A stretch of DNA of 60,342 nt from Nostoc indistinguendum CM1-VF10 (GTDB taxonomy: Bacteria > Cyanobacteriota > Cyanobacteriia > Cyanobacteriales > Nostocaceae), in NCBI GenBank assembly GCA_019359215.1, contig JAHHHS010000040.1, forward strand, positions 1 to 60,342. The letters are read 5' to 3'. The translations under genes and the position numbers were made by a program. The notes under the pieces were generated by a model. The model made no database searches. It was not told the origin of the DNA and saw only the letters and a program-made list of their open reading frames with translations. This document shows, in pieces, positions 53,037 to 60,342 of the stretch (positions are counted from its first letter, which is position 1; each line of letters starts with the position of its first letter).

Positions 53037-53603
53037 TTATTTAGATGCTAATACCTCAATTTGTGCAACGACTCGTTCTAAGTCGTCAATAATTATAATA
53101 GTTCCAGTCTTTCTGAAGGTATCCACAAGCGCCCGATAATACCAAAGAGTTCCTTCTTTACCCCCATGAAAACGTTCCCAAAGTGAGTCGCCCAAAACGC
53201 GATAATCTTTAAGAATAGATTGGGCGTTGTAAAGTTTATCTGCTAATGACACGAGCAGCACTGATGGGGAAGCGGTAGGAATGTGAGCAATATATGCCTC
53301 CTTGCGCTGTCGCCAAGGCGGTTTTGGAGTTGTATCAGCGTCAGTACAACCATCTACAATTGCTGTTACATTGTCACCAAAGCGGCGGCGAATTTCTTCC
53401 CGTGTTGCAGCGCCACCTTGATCTTCGATTGCATCGTGTAACAAAGCTGCGATCGCTTCATCTTCATTTGCCCCATATTCTAAAGCAATACTAGCAACAC
53501 CTAATAAATGAGCAATATAGGGAACACCTGAACCTTTACGAACTTGGTTGGCGTGCAGTTGAGTAGCGTAGGTAAGAGCTGTGGTAAAGCGTTCTGAAAG
53601 CAT
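53037..53603 (-). CDS. HD-domain phosphohydrolase (RelA/SpoT hydrolase-like)
   Basis: The 188-residue protein has the HD metal site: HANQVRKGSGVPYIAHLLGV, LLHDAIEDQGG and VSLADKLYN. These match the (p)ppGpp hydrolase half of SpoT (MESH1-like), without a synthetase or regulatory domains. It might clear alarmone or another nucleotide. ATG 53603 (MLSERFTTAL) is preferred because the 27 residues encoded upstream look random. Confidence 0.85.
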   Translation of the reverse strand: MLSERFTTALTYATQLHANQVRKGSGVPYIAHLLGVASIALEYGANEDEAIAALLHDAIEDQGGAATREEIRRRFGDNVTAIVDGCTDADTTPKPPWRQRKEAYIAHIPTASPSVLLVSLADKLYNAQSILKDYRVLGDSLWERFHGGKEGTLWYYRALVDTFRKTGTIIIIDDLERVVAQIEVLASK

Positions 53604-53771
53604 TGTTTTGAAAGAATAAAACAGCTTATAGACAGATATTGCACTGCTGCTAATGTCAATTTTATAACAAACCGCTCCAGACATAGAGAACGCAGAGCAG
53701 GAGAGGGGTACAGAAGTAATTGAATCTCAGCCTAAAATTGAGATATCTATCAAGCTTGCTATGGCATCATC

Positions 53772-54347
53772 ATGACCAGCGAAAAAATAACGGTGCAGTC
53801 TTTGTATACTGTCACTGATGAAGAATTAATGCTGATGAGTTCGCAAAACCCAGAACTGCGGTTTGAACGCAATGCTAATGGAACGTTAGAAACTATGCCC
53901 CCAACTGGTGGAATTTCTGGTAATCGAGAAATAAAAGCGGGAGCCTACTTATTGAATTGGGTAGAAAGTCAGGATTTAGGTGAAGTATTTAGTTCAAGCA
54001 CAGGTTTTAGATTAGCAAATACGGCAGTGCGATCGCCTGATGCTGCTTTTGTAGCTAAAGGACGTTTACCAGAAGGTTGGGATGAAGAAGAAGACAAATT
54101 TATTAATTTAGCACCCGACTTTGTAATTGAAATTCGTTCTAAAAATGATAGCTTGGCAAAACTCAAAGCTAAGATGGAAGAATATATTAGTAATGGTGTT
54201 CAATTAGGATGGTTAATTGATAGTAAAAATCAGCAAGCTTTTGTTTATCGCCGCGATGGTTCAATGACTCAATATCCAGCTACGGCAGTATTAAGCGGTG
54301 AAGATGTTGTGCCTGGTTTTACCTTGCCTTTAATAAAATTATTATGA
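53772..54347 (+). CDS. Uma2-family (DUF820) restriction-endonuclease-like protein
   Basis: The 191-residue protein has a PD-(D/E)XK fold: RSPDAAFVAK (Asp) and PDFVIEIRSKNDS (Glu, with Lys two to three residues on), followed by KLKAKMEEYISNGVQLGWLID. Cyanobacterial genomes carry dozens of these genes, and their biological role is not settled. It stands alone and is divergent from the HD gene. Confidence 0.88.
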   Translation: MTSEKITVQSLYTVTDEELMLMSSQNPELRFERNANGTLETMPPTGGISGNREIKAGAYLLNWVESQDLGEVFSSSTGFRLANTAVRSPDAAFVAKGRLPEGWDEEEDKFINLAPDFVIEIRSKNDSLAKLKAKMEEYISNGVQLGWLIDSKNQQAFVYRRDGSMTQYPATAVLSGEDVVPGFTLPLIKLL

Positions 54348-54701
54348 AATTGACCATATTGATATAAGGATGCGCCAACCCAAAAATCTCTTTAAGACTA
54401 TGCTCCAAGCTTTATCCTTAAGCAGATTTTGGTGCAGCATTAATTATAAAAAGTAGCATAACGGCTAAATTATCAAGATACTATCTTTCTTTTGAGCGAT
54501 ATTTGACGACAAGCCGTTCTACATCTACGCCTGAAAACTCCTGGGTAGAAAAGCAAAAGTTTTTATTAGATAAAATTATGTAATTCCACTTTTAGATAGA
54601 CAATATTTAAATTTATATTCCATCGCCAGATAGATAAGATTTTGATGATACTTTACTTAGATTAACTAAAGGATATGCTATTTATAGGAGTTAATTTAAT
54701 A
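54348..54701. other. Gap without a recognised gene
   Basis: A start-less frame near 54430-54582 ends STPENSWVEKQKFLLDKIM but matches nothing known. AGGAG at 54687 serves the next gene. Confidence 0.4.
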
Positions 54702-55442
54702 ATGCCAGAAAGTCCTGGATTAGGAGAGCAAGCGCTCAATAAAGCCGCAGAAATAGGATTATCTAGCCAATTAGATGAAGTAGAAAGTTTAGATGTAGAC
54801 ATCAAAACAGACCCTTTTAAACTGGTTCAGGGGCAGGTGGATTCAGTCACGATTGAAGGTGAAGGTATGGTTATGCAGAAAGACCTTCGCATGGAGCAAT
54901 TTGACATGCAAATGACTAATGTTGCCATTAATCCTCTGAGTGTAGCTTTCGGCAAAATTGAACTCACTAAACCTACTGAAGCTAATGCACAGGTTGTGTT
55001 AACTGAGACTGATATTAATCGCGCCTTCAACTCAGAATATGTGCGATCTCAACTGCAAAGTCAAAAAATCAGTGTTAACGGCCAAGTGACGACTATTGAA
55101 CCTCAACATGTAGAATTTCGACTACCAGGTGATGGAAAAGTAGCACTAAACGCCACCATGAAAATGGTAGAAACAGGTGAAAATCAGCAAGTTGCTTTTT
55201 CCGCAGTCCCCAAGATCAGCGCCAATGGAAAAACTGTTACTCTGGAAAATGTCGAGTATGGTGAAGGTGAGGAAATATCGCCAGAGTTGACAAAAGCTTT
55301 GATAGATCAAACTGGCGAAATTTTGAATTTGAGTAACTTTGATTTAGAAGGAATGAGTCTACAAGTTAACCAACTAAAAGTAGAAGTAGGTAAACTAACT
55401 CTACAAGCTGAAGCTTATGTTGAACAGATTCCTGCTGCTTAA
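54702..55442 (+). CDS. DUF2993 (LmeA-like) family protein
   Basis: The 246-residue protein has the DUF2993 pattern: LDVDIKTDPFKLVQGQVDSV, an EGEGMVMQKDLRMEQFDMQM segment and LTETDINRAFNSEYV. LmeA-like proteins bind phospholipid at the envelope. No signal peptide is visible here, so it may be cytoplasmic or membrane-associated. ATG 54702 is chosen for its AGGAG 11 bases upstream. It is followed by a DUF2231 gene 34 bp away, likely in one operon. Confidence 0.8.
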   Translation: MPESPGLGEQALNKAAEIGLSSQLDEVESLDVDIKTDPFKLVQGQVDSVTIEGEGMVMQKDLRMEQFDMQMTNVAINPLSVAFGKIELTKPTEANAQVVLTETDINRAFNSEYVRSQLQSQKISVNGQVTTIEPQHVEFRLPGDGKVALNATMKMVETGENQQVAFSAVPKISANGKTVTLENVEYGEGEEISPELTKALIDQTGEILNLSNFDLEGMSLQVNQLKVEVGKLTLQAEAYVEQIPAA

Positions 55443-55476
55443 AAATAAGACGCTAATAAATTCAGGATACTAAATA

Positions 55477-56028
55477 ATGGAAAGTACAGAAACAACGCAA
55501 ACAGGTTCAACACCTTTTCCAAATATTCCACCAGTTATTGAAAGTAACGACAGTGAGTATGTTGATACTGGCGTACCAAGCACAGTCGCGATCGCAGGAC
55601 ATCCCCTACATCCCCTAACTGTGATCTTCCCCATCGCCTTTTTAGCTGCCGCCTTGGGAAGTGACTTTGGCTACTGGTTAACTCGTGATTTCTTTTGGGC
55701 TAGGGCTTCATTCTGGTTAATCGGACTCGGATTAGGTTTAGGCTTAATCGCAGCAGCGACCGGTCTGAGCGACTTTTTGAAAATTGAACGAGTTCGCAAG
55801 CGCACCGCCGGTTGGGTGCATTTGATACTTAACGTTTCTATCCTGGTTTTATCACTCGTCAACTTTCTCCTGCGTTTGGGCGACGCTGAGTCCCGAATAT
55901 TACCTTGGGGACTATTAATCTCTCTCGTTGTTGGTACACTGACTAGCGCTTCCGGCTGGTTCGGTGCTGAACTCTCCTATCGCCACAAAATCGGTGTAGT
56001 AGGCGCTGGTAGCAGAAGATATCCATAA
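55477..56028 (+). CDS. DUF2231 membrane protein
   Basis: The 183-residue protein has an acidic soluble N-terminus (1-35), then AGHPLHPLTVIFPIAFL and four membrane segments, ending in the motif GWFGAELSYRHKIGV, both typical of the standard DUF2231 family. It differs from the two oxidase-linked DUF2231 proteins in retaining HPLHP. The function is unknown. Confidence 0.88.
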   Translation: MESTETTQTGSTPFPNIPPVIESNDSEYVDTGVPSTVAIAGHPLHPLTVIFPIAFLAAALGSDFGYWLTRDFFWARASFWLIGLGLGLGLIAAATGLSDFLKIERVRKRTAGWVHLILNVSILVLSLVNFLLRLGDAESRILPWGLLISLVVGTLTSASGWFGAELSYRHKIGVVGAGSRRYP

Positions 56029-56079
56029 CGAAGTAATTCGTAATTAAAATCCGAAATTACGAATTATTAAGAAACAGCA

Positions 56080-56538
56080 GTGCAGAGGCTAAAATTTTCG
56101 TTAATCTTTAGCCTTGAGAAAATGGTCCAACATCGTAACCAAACAATATTTATTATTCTTTCTCTGCTCATCGTTGTACCGATGGGCTTTTTGTTTAAGT
56201 ACTACACTGTCCCTGCCCATCAGTGGTTTAATGACTATGGAGCAGCTATATTTTACGAAATATTTTGGTGTCTGTTCGCATTTTTGTTTTTCAGAAATGG
56301 GGCGGGGATAATCCAAATTCCTATATGGGTTTTTATCATCACCTGTATACTAGAATTCTTGCAACTTTGGCATCCGCCACTATTAAAGGAGATTCGTGCC
56401 ACTTTGATAGGTAAATTGTTACTTGGTACTACCTTTGTTTGGTGGGATTTTCCTCACTATGTATTGGGTTGTGTTTTAGGTTGGTTGTGGCTGCGGCAAT
56501 TACAGAAAATAGGTTATGCAAAAAAAAGTCAAGGTTAA
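56080..56538 (+). CDS. DUF2809 membrane protein
   Basis: The 152-residue protein has four membrane segments and the family signs GFLFKYY, DYGAAIFYEIFWC, CILEFLQLWHPP and FPHYVLGC. The function is unknown. Its end overlaps the next gene by 23 bases, so the two are coupled. Confidence 0.82.
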   Translation: MQRLKFSLIFSLEKMVQHRNQTIFIILSLLIVVPMGFLFKYYTVPAHQWFNDYGAAIFYEIFWCLFAFLFFRNGAGIIQIPIWVFIITCILEFLQLWHPPLLKEIRATLIGKLLLGTTFVWWDFPHYVLGCVLGWLWLRQLQKIGYAKKSQG

Positions 56539-56743
56539 ACCTAATTCAAAACAGCAAAAAATTGAAGAACAACCTGATGGCAGTTTGACTGTGTATTTAA
56601 AATCGCCCCCAGTTGATGGTAAAGCTAATGAAGAATTAATTAAACTACTAGCAAAAAAATTTGATGTAGCCAAATCTGATATCAAAATTAAGTCAGGTTT
56701 GTTTTCTCGGCAAAAGCTGATAGAAATTGACACAAATATCTAG
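56516..56743 (+). CDS. DUF167 (YggU-like) protein
   Basis: The 75-residue protein shows KVKVKPNSKQQKIEE, YLKSPPVDGKANEELI and IKSGLFSRQKLIEI, the conserved DUF167 core. Structures are known for the family but no activity is. It starts inside the DUF2809 gene. Confidence 0.9.
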   Translation: MQKKVKVKPNSKQQKIEEQPDGSLTVYLKSPPVDGKANEELIKLLAKKFDVAKSDIKIKSGLFSRQKLIEIDTNI

Positions 56744-56848
56744 TTACTGCTTAGTAATATCTTCGGGGAAAATGCCTCCTCCTGAATGTGAGGCGACATC
56801 CTACTCAATACATCTGCTAGCAGAGCCAAGAAACCAGAGACACAAACT

Positions 56849-57460
56849 TTATGCTTGTGTAATACTGATATAGCTTGGTTGAGCTTTGACTCTTTCTATC
56901 CAAGCCTGAATAGCAGGAAATTCTGTTAAATCAAACCCGCCTTCATCAGCTACATGAGTGTACGCGAACAAGGCGATATCAGCAATCGTGTAACGCTCTC
57001 CTACGAAAAAAGTGTGAGAAGTTAAGTATTCTTCCATCAGGCTAAGTGCTGTATAACCTGGTTCACGTTTTTGCTTTATAGCCTCACTATATTCTTCAGT
57101 TTTACCTAAAATAGAAATCCAAAATCTTGATGTAGCAATAAAAGGTTCATGGCTATATTGTTCAAAAAATAACCATTGCAGCACCTGCGCTCGTAAAAAG
57201 CGGTCATAGGGAAAAAATTCTGTACCTTCACTCAGGTATACCAATATGGCATTTGATTCTGCCAAGTATTTCCCTGGCTCGATTTCCAGAATAGGGATCT
57301 TCCCATTGGGATTTTTACTTAAAAATTCTGGTGTTCGAGTCTCGCCTTTTAAAATGTTAAGCTCTACCCTCTCAAAAGGCATACCTAATTGTGTCAATAA
57401 AAGCCGGATCTTATAACCATTACCAGAAGGTAAAAAATCGTACAAACGAAGTATTTCCAT
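56849..57460 (-). CDS. Glutathione S-transferase family protein
   Basis: The 203-residue GST has a thioredoxin-fold half (RLYDFLPSGNGYKIRLLL with the catalytic Ser, NPNGKIPILE, LAESNAIL) and the helical half (FVGERYTIADIALFAYTHVA with the N-capping motif). Substrate is unknown. It is convergent with the DUF167 gene. Confidence 0.92.
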   Translation of the reverse strand: MEILRLYDFLPSGNGYKIRLLLTQLGMPFERVELNILKGETRTPEFLSKNPNGKIPILEIEPGKYLAESNAILVYLSEGTEFFPYDRFLRAQVLQWLFFEQYSHEPFIATSRFWISILGKTEEYSEAIKQKREPGYTALSLMEEYLTSHTFFVGERYTIADIALFAYTHVADEGGFDLTEFPAIQAWIERVKAQPSYISITQA

Positions 57461-57656
57461 GCTAGAATACAGTTAAGAATATGTTGATAAGTAGAGGTTC
57501 AAAATACAATATCTTACCAAAATATTTTCTTAAAACCGGAGGATTTTTTTGAAGATTTAGCTTAGAAGCAATAAAGAAAATTATCTGAAAAAATAAAAAA
57601 CATTATTCATTTCTAGATTGAAATATTTAATTTAGTCAGTGGTTGAGAATAAAAGT

Positions 57657-58358
57657 ATGTGTGGAAGATTTACTCTAAATCAGTCAGCAGCAGCTTTAGC
57701 TGAGGTTTTCCATGTCGAGCCAGTTCTGGATTTAGCAGCCGGATATAACATCGCACCTACTCAAATGGTGGCAACAGTGTTACAAAATCCTGAAAGCGAA
57801 AAGCGTGAATTTAAGCAGTTGTACTGGGGATTAATTCCGTCGTGGGCGAAAGATGCAGGGATGGGGGCAAAGCTGATTAACGCTAGGGCTGAAACTGTTG
57901 CCGAAAAACCTTCTTTTCGTTCGGCTTTTAAGCATCGACGCTGTTTAGTGATAGCTGATGGCTTTTATGAGTGGCAACGGCAACAAGGCAAAAAGCAGCC
58001 ATTTTATTTTCGCCTTCAGGATGGGCAACCCTTCGGCTTTGCAGGTTTGTGGGAGAAATGGCGAACGCCTGCTAACAAAGAAATAATCTCTTGTACAATT
58101 TTGACAACGGCAGCTAACGAATTGCTTCAACCTATCCACGAGCGGATGCCAGTGATTCTAGAGCCACAAGATTACGATTTATGGCTAGATTCCCAGGTGC
58201 AAACGCCCCAAACCCTACAGCAGCTATTGCGTCCCTATCCAGCGCCAGCAATGACTGCATATCCCGTTAGTACCTTAGTAAACAACTCTCGGCATAATAG
58301 TCCAGAGTGCATCATCCCACTCAGTGAGAAGAATGCCCCCACAGATCAGTTAAATTAG
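57657..58358 (+). CDS. SRAP (YedK/HMCES) abasic-site processing protein
   Basis: The 233-residue protein starts MCGRFT, giving the catalytic Cys2 after Met removal. It shows YNIAPTQ, WGLIPSWAKD, NARAETVAEKPSFR, CLVIADGFYEWQ (catalytic Glu) and IHERMPVIL (His). SRAP proteins crosslink to abasic sites in single-stranded DNA and shield them. ATG 57657 is required for the active Cys; six upstream codons are open but would abolish it. Confidence 0.93.
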   Translation: MCGRFTLNQSAAALAEVFHVEPVLDLAAGYNIAPTQMVATVLQNPESEKREFKQLYWGLIPSWAKDAGMGAKLINARAETVAEKPSFRSAFKHRRCLVIADGFYEWQRQQGKKQPFYFRLQDGQPFGFAGLWEKWRTPANKEIISCTILTTAANELLQPIHERMPVILEPQDYDLWLDSQVQTPQTLQQLLRPYPAPAMTAYPVSTLVNNSRHNSPECIIPLSEKNAPTDQLN

Positions 58359-58396
58359 CTATTGAGCGTGCTAGAGGATTGGGGAGATGAGGAAAC

Positions 58397-58447
58397 AATG
58401 CCCCATACCCAATGCCCCATGCCCTATGCCCCATGCCCCATACCCAG
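58397..58447. repeat. CCCCATG heptamer run before ycf3
   Basis: CCCCATA, CCCAATG, CCCCATG and CCCTATG units run in tandem up to eight bases before the ycf3 ATG. They keep an N-terminal frame open but are not part of the protein. Confidence 0.8.
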
Positions 58448-58455
58448 AGACAAAT

Positions 58456-58977
58456 ATGCCAAGAACACAAAAGAACGATAATTTTGTTGACAAGTCCTTT
58501 ACAGTGATGGCGGATATCATCCTGAAGATCCTGCCAACCAACAAAAAAGCTAAAGAAGCGTTTGTTTATTATCGAGATGGCATGTCAGCCCAAGCAGAAG
58601 GGGAATATGCTGAAGCATTGGAATATTATGAAGAAGCTTTAACGCTAGAGGAAGATACCAACGATCGCGGCTATATTCTCTACAATATGGGGCTAATCTA
58701 TGCCAGCAACGGCGACCACACCAAAGCTTTAGAACTGTATCATCAAGCAGTTGAGTTAAACCCACGGATGCCCCAAGCGTTGAACAACATCGCCGTGATT
58801 TATCACTATCAAGGTGAAAAGGAGAAAGAAGCCGGAGATAACGAGGCTGGCGAAGCGCTCTTTGACCAAGCAGCAGACTATTGGATTCGAGCTATTCGCA
58901 TGGCTCCCAATAACTACATCGAAGCTCAAAACTGGCTGAAAACCACCGGGCGATCGCAAATTGACGTATTCTTTTAG
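58456..58977 (+). CDS. ycf3: Photosystem I assembly protein Ycf3
   Basis: The 173-residue protein has three TPR units (YYRDGMSAQAEGEYAEALEY, then ILYNMGLIYASNGDHTKALE and ALNNIAVIYHYQGE) and the Ycf3 ends MPRTQKNDNFVDKSF and WLKTTGRSQIDVFF. Ycf3 is a chaperone for PsaA/PsaB assembly on the thylakoid. ATG 58456 matches the family start. Confidence 0.95.
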   Translation: MPRTQKNDNFVDKSFTVMADIILKILPTNKKAKEAFVYYRDGMSAQAEGEYAEALEYYEEALTLEEDTNDRGYILYNMGLIYASNGDHTKALELYHQAVELNPRMPQALNNIAVIYHYQGEKEKEAGDNEAGEALFDQAADYWIRAIRMAPNNYIEAQNWLKTTGRSQIDVFF

Positions 58978-59046
58978 TCATTAGTCATTAGTTCTTTGTC
59001 ATTTGCTAAGGACTAATGATCAATGATCAATGACCAATGACAAATG
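58977..59046. repeat. Heptamer run between ycf3 and gatC
   Basis: TAGTCATTAGTCATTAGT and the inverse AATGACCAATGACAAATGA form two opposed blocks. A TCAAAAG-type run follows gatC at 59343-59366. Confidence 0.75.
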
Positions 59047-59053
59047 AAAATTT

Positions 59054-59344
59054 ATGATTGACCAAGAACAAGTTCATAAAGTAGCTAATCTTGCTCGTTT
59101 AGAATTGACTCCAGAAGAAGAGGAACAATTCACTACCCAGTTAGGAAGTATTCTGGATTATATTCAACAGTTGGATGAACTTGATGTTAGCAATGTCCCC
59201 CCAACAACGCGGGCAATTGATGTCAGCAACATCACGCGAGAGGATGAATTGCAACCTTATCCTGAACGGGAAAAAATTCTCAACAGTGCGCCTGAACAGG
59301 AAGGCGATTTTTTCAAAGTTCCAAAAATCCTCAACGCTGAATAG
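59054..59344 (+). CDS. gatC: Asp-tRNA(Asn)/Glu-tRNA(Gln) amidotransferase subunit C
   Basis: The 96-residue subunit has VHKVANLARLELTPEEEEQF, LDELDVSNVPPT and REDELQPYPER near the end, plus FFKVPKIL. It stabilises GatA in the GatCAB complex that makes Gln-tRNA and Asn-tRNA. gatA and gatB are not in the window. Confidence 0.95.
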   Translation: MIDQEQVHKVANLARLELTPEEEEQFTTQLGSILDYIQQLDELDVSNVPPTTRAIDVSNITREDELQPYPEREKILNSAPEQEGDFFKVPKILNAE

Positions 59345-59407
59345 TCAAAAGTCAAAAGTCAAAAGTTTTAGATTTTTGACTGTTGACTAATAACTAAGGA
59401 GATAATC

Positions 59408-60241
59408 ATGGGTTTGGGAATTCTTAAGGATGGTCAGTGGGTATCTCAAAGAGATCAAGAAGACTCAGAAGGTAAATTTATCCGTCCATCAACTACTTTC
59501 CGCAACCACATTACATCTGATGGTTATAGTGGGTTGAAGGCTGAAGCGGGACGCTATCATCTTTATATTTCTTGGGCTTGCCCTTGGGCGTGTCGCACTG
59601 CCATTATCCGCCAATTGAAAGGACTCCAAGATGTTATTGGGTTATCGGTCGTTGCAGCAGAAATTGATCAAAATAGCTGGGAATTTAGTGATGAACCAGG
59701 GTGCATTCCCGATACAGTCAACGGTACTCAATATCTTTGGCAACTGTATCTGAAGGCTGACCCTAGCTATAGCGGTCGCGTGACAGTTCCAGTTTTATGG
59801 GATATCCAAAATGGGACAATTATTAATAATGAATCCCGCGAAATCATTCGGATGTTTGATACAGAATTCCATGCTTTCGCTAAACAAAATATCAACTTTT
59901 ATCCAGAAAATTTACAAAAAGTAATTGACGAGACGATTGATACAATTTATCAACCAATAAATAACGGAGTTTACCGTGCTGGATTTGCTACCACTCAGTC
60001 AGCTTATGATGAAGCGGTAACGGAACTATTCACGGCTCTCGACTACTGGGAAAAAGTATTGGGAAATCAACGCTATCTTTGCGGAAATCAAATTACTGAG
60101 GCGGACTGGTGTATGTTCACTACTCTGTTTCGTTTCGATGTAGTTTATTATGTGCATTTCAAATGCAACTTATGCAGAATTGTAGATTATCCGAATCTGT
60201 GGAACTATCTTAAAGAACGGCGTTGCATAATAATGGGATGA
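59408..60241 (+). CDS. Glutathionyl-hydroquinone reductase (GST Xi), 3' end truncated by an IS
   Basis: The 277-residue product has the Xi-class active site CPWAC (SWACPWACRTAII), NNESREIIRMF and the C-terminal helical domain (GNQITEADWCMFTTLFRFDVV cut here). Enzymes of this class reduce glutathionyl-hydroquinones and are about 315-330 residues. Here native sequence stops at YLKE, and the last residues (RRCIIMG) come from the IS end at 60219, so about 45 residues are lost. The start follows AAGGAGATAATC. Activity is doubtful. Confidence 0.85.
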   Translation: MGLGILKDGQWVSQRDQEDSEGKFIRPSTTFRNHITSDGYSGLKAEAGRYHLYISWACPWACRTAIIRQLKGLQDVIGLSVVAAEIDQNSWEFSDEPGCIPDTVNGTQYLWQLYLKADPSYSGRVTVPVLWDIQNGTIINNESREIIRMFDTEFHAFAKQNINFYPENLQKVIDETIDTIYQPINNGVYRAGFATTQSAYDEAVTELFTALDYWEKVLGNQRYLCGNQITEADWCMFTTLFRFDVVYYVHFKCNLCRIVDYPNLWNYLKERRCIIMG

Positions 60242-60342
60242 ATTGAGGTGCTCTACTATGCATTGCCCATACTGCGAGTCTGCTAAGATTAGAAAAAATG
60301 GTAAACGTCGAGGTAAACAAAATCACATCTGTGTTGATTGTG
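60219..60342 (+). mobile_element. 5' end of an IS1-type insertion sequence
   Basis: The terminus GGCGTTGCATAATAATGGGA matches the left window edge over its first 12 bases. ATG 60258 opens MHCPYCESAKIRKNGKRRGK, the zinc-finger start of IS1-family InsA-like transposases, with CPYC and a later CVDC. The window ends 28 codons in. Confidence 0.85.
60258..60342 (+). CDS. IS1-family transposase, N-terminal fragment
   Basis: The 28 visible codons encode a Cys4 zinc finger (CPYC ... CVDC) and the basic stretch RKNGKRRGKQNH typical of IS1 InsA proteins, which bind the element ends. The frame is still open at the window edge. Confidence 0.82.
   Translation, partial: MHCPYCESAKIRKNGKRRGKQNHICVDC

Noticed and set aside
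54430..54582. Start-less frame before the DUF2993 gene
   Set aside because: No start codon, no recognised motif, and the upstream sequence is closed by a stop.
58387..58455. N-terminal extension of Ycf3
   Set aside because: It is encoded by CCCCATG heptamers; the conserved start is MPRTQK at 58456.

Overview
The window is chromosomal DNA of a filamentous, probably heterocyst-forming cyanobacterium of the Nostoc/Anabaena group. GCGATCGC-type HIP1 octamers are frequent. Heptanucleotide tandem repeats and palindromic dispersed repeats typical of Nostocales fill the gaps. The genes include psbA (D1), ycf3, devBCA, an alternative respiratory terminal oxidase, a PyrF-PyrE fusion and many cyanobacterial DUF families. 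No tRNA, rRNA or CRISPR array was seen.

Both ends run into insertion-sequence ends sharing a 12-base terminus. The left one cuts the 3' end of a comM-like gene. The right one cuts a glutathionyl-hydroquinone reductase and shows the first 28 codons of an IS1-type transposase. Layout: 0-6 kb, comM and a devBCA exporter operon facing a TetR regulator, with two matching palindromic operators between them. 6-9 kb, a small HTH protein, a divergent IF3 paralogue with a probable AUC start, and a back-to-back FAT-box DEAD helicase (CrhC-like). 9.6-22 kb, a DUF218 protein, dnaG, a two-domain peptidoglycan hydrolase, a methyltransferase relic split by a 145-bp MITE, pgm, a TPR protein and a large PAS-rich hybrid histidine kinase. 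22.7-29.5 kb, an accessory block: XPB-type helicase plus Bax1-type nuclease, two antitoxin genes each followed by a toxin stump, a PD-(D/E)XK nuclease, a broken PIN gene and an HTH-ATPase. This resembles an eroding defence/DNA-processing island.

29.9-41 kb holds housekeeping and photosynthesis genes: trpB2 with an in-frame amber codon near its 5' end, a cytochrome b, pyrF-pyrE, an AI-2E-type permease, clpC, aroC and psbA. Two strong terminators upstream of psbA suggest unannotated small RNAs. 41.4-52 kb holds signalling genes (hybrid kinase, CheB, CheR) around an oxidase operon: two DUF2231 membrane proteins, then coxB-coxA-coxC. CoxB has lost the CuA ligands, so the enzyme should be a quinol oxidase (ARTO). 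A nine-copy 21-bp minisatellite lies between coxA and coxC. 52-60 kb holds small metabolic, repair and photosynthesis-assembly genes (HD hydrolase, Uma2, DUF2993, DUF2231, DUF2809, DUF167, GST, SRAP, ycf3, gatC).

The most notable points are the methyltransferase whose frame is exactly restored by removing the MITE, the XPB-Bax1 pair, the IF3-paralogue/helicase cold-type module, the TetR twin operators, the CuA-less oxidase and its DUF2231 pair, and repeats inserted in frame into dnaG and two kinase genes.
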